Shown here: positions 25,272 through 33,367 of the stretch, piece by piece | How positions within the stretch are numbered: the first letter of the stretch is position 1 | How the letters are laid out: every line of letters begins with the position of its first letter | DNA from: Thiothrix lacustris DSM 21227 | GTDB lineage: Bacteria; Pseudomonadota; Gammaproteobacteria; Thiotrichales; Thiotrichaceae | NCBI RefSeq assembly: GCF_000621325.1 | Contig: NZ_JHYQ01000013.1 | Location: 62,001 to 126,000 of the forward strand | Direction: 5' to 3' | Length of the DNA stretch: 64,000 nucleotides | The notes under the pieces: generated by a model | Database searches by the model: none | What the model saw: only the letters and a program-made list of their open reading frames with translations | Told to the model about the DNA's origin: nothing | Position numbers and translations under genes: made by a program

Positions 25272-26042
25272 ATGCGAACGTTTCAATATATCCTCGGTGA
25301 TTTTGTCAATGCACTGTTTTCCACTGCATCGTTTCAAGAACGCTTCAATCTCTATGTGCAATGTGTCGAAAAATTGGGATTTGAAGGGCGCGTTGTTTAC
25401 ACTTTTCTGCCGCTATTTAGTTTGGAAAGAGAAGGTGCTTTATTTCCGGCTACACCCGAATTTATTTATACGGATGGCTATCCAATTGATTTTTTGAGGC
25501 ATTATGTCAAAGAGGATTTGGATCGCTATGATGTTAGCATTAAGAAAATCAAGCGCAATGACTTTTCGCTAACCAATTATCGCGAACACGCCAATACAGT
25601 AGGGCTACAACCTGATGAAAGCCATTTTGATAAGCTAGCTACACAGGTGTATGGGTGTATTAATGCCCTGTGTATTCCGGCTGCGGGGGTGAGTGGTATT
25701 TCTGCGATCAATATGGTCAGTCACGAACAGCCTTACCTGTTTAATCATCTGATGGCGGAACGTTCAGCGCTGTTGTTACAGGTAACGCAAATATTCCATA
25801 GTCTAGTATTGTCGGATGCTCAAACCTGCACTCAGTTTACCTCCCCGTTTCTGCCTAGCTTGAATGATACTGAAATCACGATTTTGCGTTATGTGGCGTC
25901 GGGCAAGCCCTTCAAGAATATTCAGGATCATACTGGGATTTCGTATCGCTACGCTTCCAAGGTGTTAGATAAGTTACGTGATAAGTTGGGCGGCATCAAT
26001 CGTGATCGATTGCTCTATTTAGTAGGATTGCTACGCTTGTGA
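25272..26042 (+). CDS. LuxR-family regulator, autoinducer-domain-like (LuxR solo)
   Basis: 256 residues. The first about 180 residues resemble the ligand domain of LuxR-type regulators (F-S-T-A-S-F-Q-E-R-F near 16-26 and D-G-Y-P-I-D-F-L-R-H-Y-V), followed by a C-terminal GerE helix-turn-helix (L-N-D-T-E-I-T-I-L-R-Y-V-A-S-G-K-P-F-K-N-I). No luxI synthase is encoded in the window, so it would be an orphan or solo regulator, and the bound ligand is unknown. The helix-turn-helix is atypical (K-P-F-K-N-I in place of S-x-x-E-I-A). The gene lies between the SHP cluster and the DsrC-like gene, in the same direction as both. Confidence 0.75.
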   Translation: MRTFQYILGDFVNALFSTASFQERFNLYVQCVEKLGFEGRVVYTFLPLFSLEREGALFPATPEFIYTDGYPIDFLRHYVKEDLDRYDVSIKKIKRNDFSLTNYREHANTVGLQPDESHFDKLATQVYGCINALCIPAAGVSGISAINMVSHEQPYLFNHLMAERSALLLQVTQIFHSLVLSDAQTCTQFTSPFLPSLNDTEITILRYVASGKPFKNIQDHTGISYRYASKVLDKLRDKLGGINRDRLLYLVGLLRL

Positions 26043-26067
26043 TTCAGGGTAGACACTTTATGTTTAA

Positions 26068-26103
26068 ATCGAAATCTTCGATATTAATAGCTAAAAAATA
26101 TCG
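26068..26103. promoter_or_regulatory. palindromes upstream of the DsrC-like gene
   Basis: ATCGAA (26068-26073) and TTCGAT (26077-26082) form a 6-3-6 inverted repeat. CGATATT (26079-26085) is also repeated in inverse orientation as AATATCG at 26097-26103. Both lie 69-104 bases before the DsrC-like ATG and are candidate operators. Confidence 0.4.
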
Positions 26104-26171
26104 TTATACAAATAGTTAACCAGCCGTTAGCCTGTGAATACAGTAAAAGTAACTCGAAGAGGAAACGCGCC

Positions 26172-26504
26172 ATGTTAAGTCATGCAACTTTAGAACGTGA
26201 TACAGAAAGCTATCTGGTTAATCCCGAAGATTGGAGCCATGAGGTCGCAGCGGAATTAGCGGCGGAAGAAAACATTGATCTGACCGCCGCACATTGGCCG
26301 ATCATTGAATTTGTTAGGGAGTATTGGGATGAGCACAAAATCATCCCCGATGTTCGCCATGTTGTCAGCCACATGGCGCAAGAGCAGGGTATCGACAAAA
26401 AAGCTGCTAAACAGCAAGTGTTTAGCCTGTTTCCTTATGGCTATGTGAAACAGACGTGTAAAATTGCGGGGATGCAACGTCCACGCGGTTGGAGTACAGG
26501 CTGA
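26172..26504 (+). CDS. DsrC/TusE-family protein lacking the terminal cysteine
   Basis: 110 residues with the DsrC fold motifs N-P-E-D-W, A-H-W-P-I-I-E-F-V-R-E-Y-W, and F-P-Y-G-Y-V-K-Q-T-C-K-I-A-G. Cys96 corresponds to the second conserved cysteine of DsrC. The tail ends R-P-R-G-W-S-T-G without the penultimate CysA found in true DsrC and TusE. DsrC-like paralogues without CysA have been proposed to have a regulatory role (RspA group). It is therefore unlikely to act as the trisulfide carrier of dissimilatory sulfur oxidation. AAGAGG precedes the ATG. The stop abuts the end of a convergent LysR gene. Confidence 0.85.
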   Translation: MLSHATLERDTESYLVNPEDWSHEVAAELAAEENIDLTAAHWPIIEFVREYWDEHKIIPDVRHVVSHMAQEQGIDKKAAKQQVFSLFPYGYVKQTCKIAGMQRPRGWSTG

Positions 26505-27359
26505 TTAATGAGCGATCGTTTCTGTTGCCAATTCTCGAAGCAGGGTGAGTGCCTGTTGGCATTCGCCGGTTGCCATGTTGGTTGGGTAAATAGCATAGGT
26601 TGGTAGCCGGAAACTGGGGCTGTTAGGGATAGGAAATAGCTTACCCTTCGCCACCAGTGGTTCCGCCATGCGTTGGGGCAAAAAGCAAGAGCCGCCATTC
26701 TTGAGTACCAGTTGTACTGCGAGCCAACCGATATTAGCGAGCAGTGCAGGGCGTTCCAGCTCTGGGAAATGGTTACTGTGTTCGGCATAGAACCTTGGTC
26801 CCCAGTCGACATACACGTAGTTTTCATCTGGCCATGAGGTGTTTGGATTAGTACCGACCAGAATGACGGTTTCATCGAATAGGTATTCCACTTGTAGTCC
26901 GGGGCTATGCTGCGGGGTGTACATCAGGCCAATATCCATTGTGCCTTCGATCAGGCGGCGCATCAGATCTTCTTCAAAACCAATTTCACTGCGGATAGAC
27001 ACATCCGGCAGTTGTGTGCGCATTATGCCGACCCATTCGGGCAGGAAACCAGCATCCCACAACGCAATACGAGCACCAATGGTTAGGCTGGCGCGGTAAC
27101 GCCCCGGTAAACCCACATCATGCCGGGCTTGTTCCATCGTGAGCAGTAACGTTTTGGCATGGCGCATGAAACGTTTGCCCGCCGATGTTAGTGTTGCGCC
27201 GGAACGGTTACGCACAAACAGTCTGGTGTGCAGGTAGGTTTCTAGATTTTGAATGCGGGCGCTGACAGTTGACTGTGTGATATACAGGCGTGAAGCCGCT
27301 TCAATGAAACTGCCATTGGCGGCGACGGCGAGAAAGGTGCGAACTTGATCAATATCCAT
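26505..27359 (-). CDS. LysR-family transcriptional regulator
   Basis: 284 residues: an N-terminal winged helix-turn-helix (F-L-A-V-A-A-N-G-S-F-I-E-A-A-S-R-L-Y-I-T-Q-S-T-V-S-A-R-I) and a two-lobed LysR effector domain (from about 90). The ATG at 27359 begins the conserved MDIDQVRTFL. No divergently transcribed target lies beside it; the neighbour upstream (27447-27596) is in the same direction. It converges with the DsrC-like gene with the stops adjacent. The effector and target are unknown. Confidence 0.9.
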   Translation of the reverse strand: MDIDQVRTFLAVAANGSFIEAASRLYITQSTVSARIQNLETYLHTRLFVRNRSGATLTSAGKRFMRHAKTLLLTMEQARHDVGLPGRYRASLTIGARIALWDAGFLPEWVGIMRTQLPDVSIRSEIGFEEDLMRRLIEGTMDIGLMYTPQHSPGLQVEYLFDETVILVGTNPNTSWPDENYVYVDWGPRFYAEHSNHFPELERPALLANIGWLAVQLVLKNGGSCFLPQRMAEPLVAKGKLFPIPNSPSFRLPTYAIYPTNMATGECQQALTLLRELATETIAH

Positions 27360-27446
27360 GCGCGCGATTGTACGACGGGATCAGCGTATCAATACAGGCT
27401 AGTAGCCCGTATTGGTGAATATGTGGTTGTGAGCAGCGTTGTCTCG

Positions 27447-27596
27447 TCAGACTTTTTTCCAAAATTCTCGCTGACAAGAACGGCAATAACACCGACCTTG
27501 GGTAGGTTTAAGGATTTTTTGTAGTCGTGAACGGCGAATTTGTTCCCAGACTTGACTGCCGCAATGAGGGCAGTTTTCTTTTTCTATTTTCAGCAT
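27447..27596 (-). CDS. small four-cysteine zinc-ribbon protein
   Basis: 49 residues starting MLKIEKENCPHCGSQVW and ending C-R-S-C-Q-R-E-F-W-K-K-V. Two CxxC knuckles (Cys9/Cys12 and Cys34/Cys37) are separated by 21 residues rich in Arg and Lys, a standard zinc-ribbon layout with a probable nucleic-acid-binding role. It is too short for most gene finders. A G-rich GGGG lies about 10 bases before the ATG. Function is unknown. It lies between the LysR gene and the HPt gene, all leftward. Confidence 0.6.
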   Translation of the reverse strand: MLKIEKENCPHCGSQVWEQIRRSRLQKILKPTQGRCYCRSCQREFWKKV

Positions 27597-27653
27597 GAAA
27601 CCAGACCCCTATTAACTTTCTCTCTGTTTTTTTATTTTATGGATAGTTGTTAT

Positions 27654-27983
27654 TTATGGCAAATAATTTTGTTGTAATTCTGCCAATGTTTCTGGATAAA
27701 TTTTATCCAATTCATCCACTAGTGGGTTAATACCGCTACTGTCCGCCTGTTCACCTTTGTATTGCAAGACTTTGCAAATCTCTGCCATGGCTTCGGCGCC
27801 AAGGCTCATGCAAGAACCTTTCAATTTGTGGGCGGCTTGTGCCATTGCGTGCCAGTTAGCGTCGTTCGCATGGTGGCGAATCTCTGTCAATAGCGGCGGT
27901 GTGGTATTCTCAAACATTTGGATCAATCGAGGCAGAATTACCGCCGGTAATTGCTGCAAGGCTTCAGGCGCAAGTAGTTTCAT
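27654..27983 (-). CDS. stand-alone HPt phosphotransfer protein
   Basis: 109 residues forming a four-helix HPt domain with the phosphoacceptor His52 in A-Q-A-A-H-K-L-K-G-S. It overlaps the end of the hybrid kinase gene by 20 bases and is presumably translated after it. Together they reproduce a HisKA-REC-REC-HPt phosphorelay with the HPt as a separate polypeptide. In E. coli BarA the HPt is part of the kinase. No output regulator lies beside it. Confidence 0.9.
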   Translation of the reverse strand: MKLLAPEALQQLPAVILPRLIQMFENTTPPLLTEIRHHANDANWHAMAQAAHKLKGSCMSLGAEAMAEICKVLQYKGEQADSSGINPLVDELDKIYPETLAELQQNYLP

Positions 27984-30312
27984 GATGATGTTCCTGTGTG
28001 GTGTTTTGGGTAGGAATAGTGGCGCTTGGTTTACTGCACCAGTGTTTTAATACAGCTTCCACGGCAGAGGGTAAGACAGGTTTGCTGATGTAATCATTCA
28101 TGCCTGCTGCTAGGCATTCGCGTTTATCACTTTCCATGGCGTTGGCGGTCATGGCGATGATGATGGGTTGGCGTTCGGTTGGAAAATCGGCACGAATGCA
28201 CCGAGTCGCTTCCAGTCCATCCATTTCTGGCATTTGCATGTCCATGAAAATGACGTCGTAAGGTTTCTTGTGTAGGGCTTGGAGTGCTTGTAGGCCATTT
28301 TCTGCAATATCCGCTTTGTAGCCGATTTCATCCAGAATCGAGGCGGCAACGATTTGGTTGATCGGGTTGTCTTCCACCAGCAAGATAGAGAGTGGTAAGC
28401 GTTCTCCAAGTTTGAGCAGGAATTGCTCAGGGCGGGTGGTGACCAAGTTGAGTTTGCCCAGTACCGTCATCAGGCTGTCGAATAAACGGCTGCGAGTAAT
28501 GGGTTTGGTCAAGTATAGGTTGAAGAGTTCGTGAACCATTTCTTTTGGATGCGGATCATTCGGTGGGGCGATTAGAATGAGCGGCAGTTCTTGTTTGTTG
28601 TAGTGGCTGCGGACGTATGTGGCGAAATCGATGGCGGATGCATTAGGTAGATTGCTGTCGATAAGGCAAATGTCATAGCGTTGTCCCGTGGATATGCGGG
28701 CGATGGCTTCGTTGCTGGAAGCGTAGGCTTCGGTGATTGCGCCCCAACTGAGGCAGAAATCTTGCAATGCTTGTTGGTTGATACTGCTGTTTTCTACGAT
28801 TAGGATGCGCTTGCCGATAATTTCTGGGATATCAGGGTAAAGGAAAGGTTTGAGCTTGCCTTCTACTTTGCGTGTTTTGATGGTGAAGTGAAAACGGCTG
28901 CCAACGTTGAGTGTGCTTTCTGCCCAGATTTCCCCTTCCATCATGTTGACTAGACGGCGTGAGATAGCTAAGCCAAGCCCAGTACCTTCGTTACTAGGTG
29001 AAAGCGGATTATCTGCTTGACTGAATTGCTCAAAGATATTCTCTAAGCGATCAGCTGGAATTCCATTGCCCGTGTCATTGATCTGGAACTCCAGTTCATA
29101 TTCATCGCCTTGTTTGTAGCTTGGCATGACTAAGATGGTAATTTCGCCTTGGTGGGTAAACTTAATGGCGTTGCCTAGCAAGTTGGTGAGGATTTGCCGC
29201 ACGCGTACTGTATCACCTTCAATAAATAGTGGAATGGAAGTGTCAACTGCGTAGGCTAGCTCTAGATTTTTTTCTAGCGCTTTGGAGCTGAGTAGGTTGA
29301 GTACTTCTTCGATGCAGGCGCGTATTTCGAGTGGCTCACGTTTGAGATCCAGTTTGCCTGCTTCGATTTTGGAGAAATCAAGTACGTCGTTAATGACTGT
29401 GAGTAGGTGTTCACCACTGAGGTAGATGCTTTCGACAAAGTCGGTTTGTTTCTTGCTCATGGGGGTGTTCATTAACAGACGTGTCATGCCTATCACGCCG
29501 TTCATGGGGGTGCGGATTTCATGGCTCATGGTGGCAAGAAAGCGTGCTTTGGTTTTTACGGCGGCTTCAGCAACTTGTTGGGCTGTTTGTGCTGTTCTTG
29601 TTATGTGTTGAAAGCGGGTGGAAAAATACAGGCGACTGATGATTAAGATGACCATGAGTAGCAGCATTTCCCATAAGGCATTGCTCTTGATGCTGTTCAA
29701 CCGTTCAGTCATTAAAGTAGCACTGTCCATATTGCTGTGGATAGATGCTTGAATGGCGAGGCCGATTTGTTCGCCTGTCGCGTCATCCAATGACTCCATG
29801 TCTTCCATTAATTGACGGGCTTGATTGGCGGTTTCTCTGGCAGCGATTGCCGATTGAAGCCTGCGATCAAGGGGTAACTCATCAATGTCATTTGCTAGCC
29901 CAAGCATCATGCCAACGGATTTTTCGTAATCACTTTTGAGTTCAGGGAGACTGTTTTTTGGCCAGACTTCTATTAGTTCCTGAGAGTATTGCTGTAATAG
30001 GTATGAATGTTCTTTGATCTTTGATGGATTCTCTGCATTATTCTCTAGGGTAGTGGCTAATGTGGAAAATTCTTCATCTAATATATCAATGACTTGGCGT
30101 TGTTTGTCAATTCGCGTTTCGAGTGTGATCTGCTGCTGGAAGGCATCGTAGGCAGCTTGTAACGATACGGTGGAGGCTTGTAGGTTGTGTTCAGCTTTTG
30201 TAGACACATCCGTTAGACTAAGCCATGTCAATAGTGTAATGACACCCAGCAATGAAGTGAGCAACAGGCTATCAAGGATTTGTAGCAGTCGCATGTTATT
30301 GAAAATACGCAT
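27964..30312 (-). CDS. hybrid sensor histidine kinase with two receiver domains
   Basis: About 782 residues from ATG 30312 (a TTG lies 6 bases earlier). Helices at about 14-34 and 214-230 flank a 180-residue helical periplasmic domain. The HisKA His (about 264, M-S-H-E-I-R-T-P-M-N-G), ATPase boxes, a first receiver with L-I-D-S-N-L-P, and a second full receiver (V-E-D-N-P-I-N-Q, F-M-D-M-Q-M-P-E-M-D-G) follow. The first receiver keeps a possible acceptor Asp but lacks the usual acidic pair at its start (V-E-N-S), so it may be a pseudo-receiver. It resembles the BarA/GacS group. Phosphate would pass to the overlapping HPt gene. Confidence 0.92.
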   Translation of the reverse strand: MRIFNNMRLLQILDSLLLTSLLGVITLLTWLSLTDVSTKAEHNLQASTVSLQAAYDAFQQQITLETRIDKQRQVIDILDEEFSTLATTLENNAENPSKIKEHSYLLQQYSQELIEVWPKNSLPELKSDYEKSVGMMLGLANDIDELPLDRRLQSAIAARETANQARQLMEDMESLDDATGEQIGLAIQASIHSNMDSATLMTERLNSIKSNALWEMLLLMVILIISRLYFSTRFQHITRTAQTAQQVAEAAVKTKARFLATMSHEIRTPMNGVIGMTRLLMNTPMSKKQTDFVESIYLSGEHLLTVINDVLDFSKIEAGKLDLKREPLEIRACIEEVLNLLSSKALEKNLELAYAVDTSIPLFIEGDTVRVRQILTNLLGNAIKFTHQGEITILVMPSYKQGDEYELEFQINDTGNGIPADRLENIFEQFSQADNPLSPSNEGTGLGLAISRRLVNMMEGEIWAESTLNVGSRFHFTIKTRKVEGKLKPFLYPDIPEIIGKRILIVENSSINQQALQDFCLSWGAITEAYASSNEAIARISTGQRYDICLIDSNLPNASAIDFATYVRSHYNKQELPLILIAPPNDPHPKEMVHELFNLYLTKPITRSRLFDSLMTVLGKLNLVTTRPEQFLLKLGERLPLSILLVEDNPINQIVAASILDEIGYKADIAENGLQALQALHKKPYDVIFMDMQMPEMDGLEATRCIRADFPTERQPIIIAMTANAMESDKRECLAAGMNDYISKPVLPSAVEAVLKHWCSKPSATIPTQNTTQEHHHETTCA

Positions 30313-30506
30313 GATCAATGCTTTAGTCTCTACCGTTTGAAAGCAAGTTTGCCTGAGATAAAATCCTATCTAGAGGCAATGGCCACCATTGCTTATTTAT
30401 TTTTGATTATATGGTTAGTCGTGAGAATGCTGTTTCTTTTGTTATCTTTAGAAGATAATAACAATAAAATTCTTTTATTGAAATAAGATTTTACTGGCTA
30501 ATAATG

Positions 30507-30545
30507 AAAAAGCCCCGTGTAGTCAGAGACTACCGGGGCTTTTTG
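30507..30545 (-). terminator. terminator of tRNA-Ser (bidirectional)
   Basis: AAAAAGCCCCG (30507-30517) pairs with CGGGGCTTTTT (30535-30545), and the intervening bases extend the stem with TAGTC and GACTA. Runs of A and T on the two sides allow termination in either direction. It lies directly 3' of the tRNA gene. Confidence 0.9.
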
Positions 30546-30550
30546 AATAA

Positions 30551-30640
30551 TGGCGGAAAAGAAGGGATTCGAACCCTTGATACGTTACCGTATACACACT
30601 TTCCAGGCGTGCTCCTTCGGCCACTCGGACACTTTTCCGC
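30551..30640 (-). tRNA. tRNA-Ser, anticodon GGA
   Basis: Read on the minus strand the 90 bases begin GCGGAAAAGTG and end CTTTTCCGCCA, pairing as an acceptor stem with CCA encoded. GGTTCGAATCC forms the T arm. The anticodon loop contains TGGAAAG, giving GGA, which reads UCC and UCU codons. A long variable arm lies after the anticodon stem, as expected for serine. No integration scar is seen beside it. Confidence 0.95.
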
Positions 30641-30795
30641 AGGATTCTGCTGCTGCAAAACCAAGGGCGCAATCGTAACGCACGTTCAAGGTCTTGTAAA
30701 CTGTATAACCTGACTTTTGCACAGTGTGATGGTTGTACGGTGTGGATATACAGTTGGTCGGTTAGGATTCGACACACCAATGTGGATAAGTTAGC

Positions 30796-31887
30796 ATGGC
30801 CGTTGGGGTTTACAACAAAAAATATAAAGCCATGTCATTTATTCCGAAATTTCAAACATTCATGCATTGGTGGGGTGAGGGCTTGTATAACGGCCTTCCT
30901 AATTCTGCCCGCAAATTATTCCGTACAACTTTGCCGCGTTTGCTATTGCAAATGCTGGATGAGCGTACGGTAGATGCTATGTGGTTGCAGGACGGTAAGC
31001 AGCAAACGCTAGGGCGGTTCGCTTTACAGGATGGCAATACCAAACTGGCAGATGCTTTACCCAAATACACCAAGGGTAAGCCTTATCAGGTGGAGTTACG
31101 GCTCGGTAAAACGCAAGTATTGGCGTTACAGCATTACTTTCCAGAAGCGGTCAAAGAAAACCTGCAACAGGTATTAGGTTATCAACTGGATCGTCTCACA
31201 CCTTTTACAACTGATAGTGCATTGTTTGATGCACGTGTAGCGCAACATGATAAGGGACGCAAGGAGATTCTGGCTGATATTTTTGTGGCTCCTAAGTTGC
31301 TTATCGAGCGTTTGAAGCAGCAATTAGTCGGTATTGGTGTCGAGACTGTGCAAATAGTATCGGTATCTGGTGCTCACCCTGACATTAATTTGGTCGTGCG
31401 GGATAATGCCGTGCGCCAGCAGGGTTGGTCAAAAATTCCTCTCTATTTTTTCCTAGGGACATTGGCGTTGGCGCTATTGGTTCCACTGGGTTACAAATAT
31501 CGCAGGGTAGATCAAATTGATACGGCTTTGGCGGAAGTGCGCAGCTCTTCCACTGAACAATTGTCGATCCGTGAGAAATTGGTTGAGGCTGAAGATGCCC
31601 TAATATTCATTGAGGCTAAACGTAAAACTTCACCTGTCGCCTTGGATATAGTGGAAACGTTATCTGCTGCCATTCCTGAGCATACTTGGTTGGAACGTTT
31701 GGGGATTCAGGGGGGGAAGCTGGAGATCCGGGGTGAATCTGGTAAAGCATTGTCCTTGATTGACACGCTAGAGGAAGCGCCTGAGTTTTCCAATGTGCGC
31801 TTTAAGTCACCAGTTACTCGCAACAAAGATAATGGACGTGATCGTTTCAATATTGAAGCTACGTTAGAGGTTCCTCATGCTGAATAA
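30796..31887 (+). CDS. gspL: type II secretion GspL-like / PilN-domain protein
   Basis: 363 residues: a cytoplasmic N-terminal region (degenerate actin-like), one membrane helix at about 214-234 (P-L-Y-F-F-L-G-T-L-A-L-A-L-L-V) and a periplasmic ferredoxin-like PilN domain. GspL bridges the secretion ATPase and the pseudopilus. The ATG at 30796 has GGATAAG ahead of it; another at 30832 has no ribosome site. It is followed by M-, C- and D-type genes with overlapping frames, a compact L-M-C-D set. The genes for the ATPase, platform protein and pseudopilins are not in this window. Confidence 0.78.
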   Translation: MAVGVYNKKYKAMSFIPKFQTFMHWWGEGLYNGLPNSARKLFRTTLPRLLLQMLDERTVDAMWLQDGKQQTLGRFALQDGNTKLADALPKYTKGKPYQVELRLGKTQVLALQHYFPEAVKENLQQVLGYQLDRLTPFTTDSALFDARVAQHDKGRKEILADIFVAPKLLIERLKQQLVGIGVETVQIVSVSGAHPDINLVVRDNAVRQQGWSKIPLYFFLGTLALALLVPLGYKYRRVDQIDTALAEVRSSSTEQLSIREKLVEAEDALIFIEAKRKTSPVALDIVETLSAAIPEHTWLERLGIQGGKLEIRGESGKALSLIDTLEEAPEFSNVRFKSPVTRNKDNGRDRFNIEATLEVPHAE

Positions 31888-32482
31888 TCCACTATTACGT
31901 CAGCATCAAACCTTGCTGTCTTGGAGCCTACTGGTCTTATTATTGGTGGTCGGAGTATTTCTGATCATTATACCTGGTGTGCAAAAATCGCTGGAGTTGA
32001 GTGATAGGATTGATAGTGGCTATCAGCAATTGTCACGTTTTCGCCAGATAGCTAATGCTACCCCCGAATTTATGGCTGAATACGAACGGGTACAACAAAA
32101 TGGCTTGGATAAGCTATTTTACCCTGCTGGTATGACCTCCGCCCAAGTTGCCAAGGAGCTGCAAAAAAATCTTTCCAATGTTATCACCCGTGACAACGGG
32201 GTGTTGATCAGTTCTGAAGTATTGGATGAGCAGCAACAGGAAGAGGGAGGGGACAATTCTGTTTATCAACGGGTTATGGTGAAAACTGTGTTTCAAAGCA
32301 GTCCAGCCTTATTACGAGAAGTGTTGCATCAGGCTTATCGAGCGCGTCCGTTAATGTTTGTGGAAAGTCTTGATGTGAAGCCGTTGGAGGGCGAAGACGG
32401 CAAAAATCAGGTGGTGAAAGCTGAAGTACAAGTGTCTACCTATTGGCGTGGTGGGGAGGTGCAACATGAAACAGTTGATTAA
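31877..32482 (+). CDS. gspM: type II secretion GspM-like protein
   Basis: 201 residues with a short cytoplasmic start, one membrane helix (W-S-L-L-V-L-L-L-V-V-G-V-F-L-I-I, about 15-32), a coiled region and a C-terminal ferredoxin-like domain. It overlaps gspL by 11 bases and the next gene by 17. Its order and topology mark it as GspM, the partner that stabilises GspL. The sequence is diverged, which is usual for this subunit. Confidence 0.78.
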   Translation: MLNNPLLRQHQTLLSWSLLVLLLVVGVFLIIIPGVQKSLELSDRIDSGYQQLSRFRQIANATPEFMAEYERVQQNGLDKLFYPAGMTSAQVAKELQKNLSNVITRDNGVLISSEVLDEQQQEEGGDNSVYQRVMVKTVFQSSPALLREVLHQAYRARPLMFVESLDVKPLEGEDGKNQVVKAEVQVSTYWRGGEVQHETVD

Positions 32483-33239
32483 GCCGCCCGTGCAGTCAAT
32501 GTTATGGTTGAGTGGCGTTATTTTACTAGGCATAACCGTGTGGAGTTTACTCAATTTAAAAATGCTGGATGAACAGCAGGCTCAACAAACGGACAGCATT
32601 AGTGTGAAAATTCCTGACGCAAGTGCACTCGATGCTCCAGATTTGAATAGTTACCCGCAAATGGTCAGTACGCCGTTGTTCTGGGAGAGTCGTAAAGCTG
32701 TCGAGCCAGAAACAGAGGTGGCACCACCGGTAGTAGTAGCTGCTCCTGTGGATACTACCTTGCCGGAAGGGCGTCTAATCGGCATTGTGGATTTGGGTGA
32801 GCATTTGTTTGCGATCATGGAAAATGCTGCTGGTGGCAGTGTGCATTTACGCAAAGGGGATATGTGGGGAGCATGGAGTGTTAAGGGTATCGACCCAGAT
32901 CGTCTTATCTTAGGTGTTGGTGATCAGGAACGGGTTATTCCCTTGGTGGCTGATTTCTCTGCCCCACAAGAAAGTCCACGAATAGCTGAAGCACGCGCTG
33001 TGCAACAGGCCGCACAGAAACATCAACAGGCGGGTCAGGCCGTGGCTATGAAGCCTCCTACTCCGCCGTCAGCCGCTGGAAATCCACCTGCGGGTATTGG
33101 TTTGCCCTTCCCAGCCGATACTCAAAAGCAACCACCTGCTTTGTCTGTGAACGATGCACTAGAAGCGCGTCAGCGGTTAATGGCGTCTCGTTGGGGGGCG
33201 CTCACAGGCGACGAAGCACCCGTAATAACAGGAAAATAG
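32466..33239 (+). CDS. type II secretion GspC-like inner-membrane protein
   Basis: 257 residues from ATG 32466, which has GGGAGGTG ahead of it; the ORF extends upstream inside gspM. One N-terminal helix (about 14-30) is followed by a Pro-rich linker and an HR-type beta domain (L-I-G-I-V-D, V-H-L-R-K-G-D-M-W, then P-D-R-L-I-L-G-V-G). In GspC that domain contacts the secretin. The tail is Ala/Gln/Pro-rich and probably disordered, and no PDZ domain is present. It could also be called GspN- or PilP-like. The secretin gene follows after 128 bases. Confidence 0.7.
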   Translation: MKQLIKPPVQSMLWLSGVILLGITVWSLLNLKMLDEQQAQQTDSISVKIPDASALDAPDLNSYPQMVSTPLFWESRKAVEPETEVAPPVVVAAPVDTTLPEGRLIGIVDLGEHLFAIMENAAGGSVHLRKGDMWGAWSVKGIDPDRLILGVGDQERVIPLVADFSAPQESPRIAEARAVQQAAQKHQQAGQAVAMKPPTPPSAAGNPPAGIGLPFPADTQKQPPALSVNDALEARQRLMASRWGALTGDEAPVITGK

Positions 33240-33367
33240 GTGCTATTTATCCGATAAGCTGTACTTTTTATTAAATTGATAAACCATTAGTATAGTTAAA
33301 TAAAATCCGGCATTACATTATTAGATCGGATTTCAGAATAAAAATAAAAATATATGGGGTTAACTTT

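Noticed and set aside
30551-30640. integration site at tRNA-Ser
   Set aside because: No direct repeat of the tRNA end, integrase or phage gene is seen in the surroundings.
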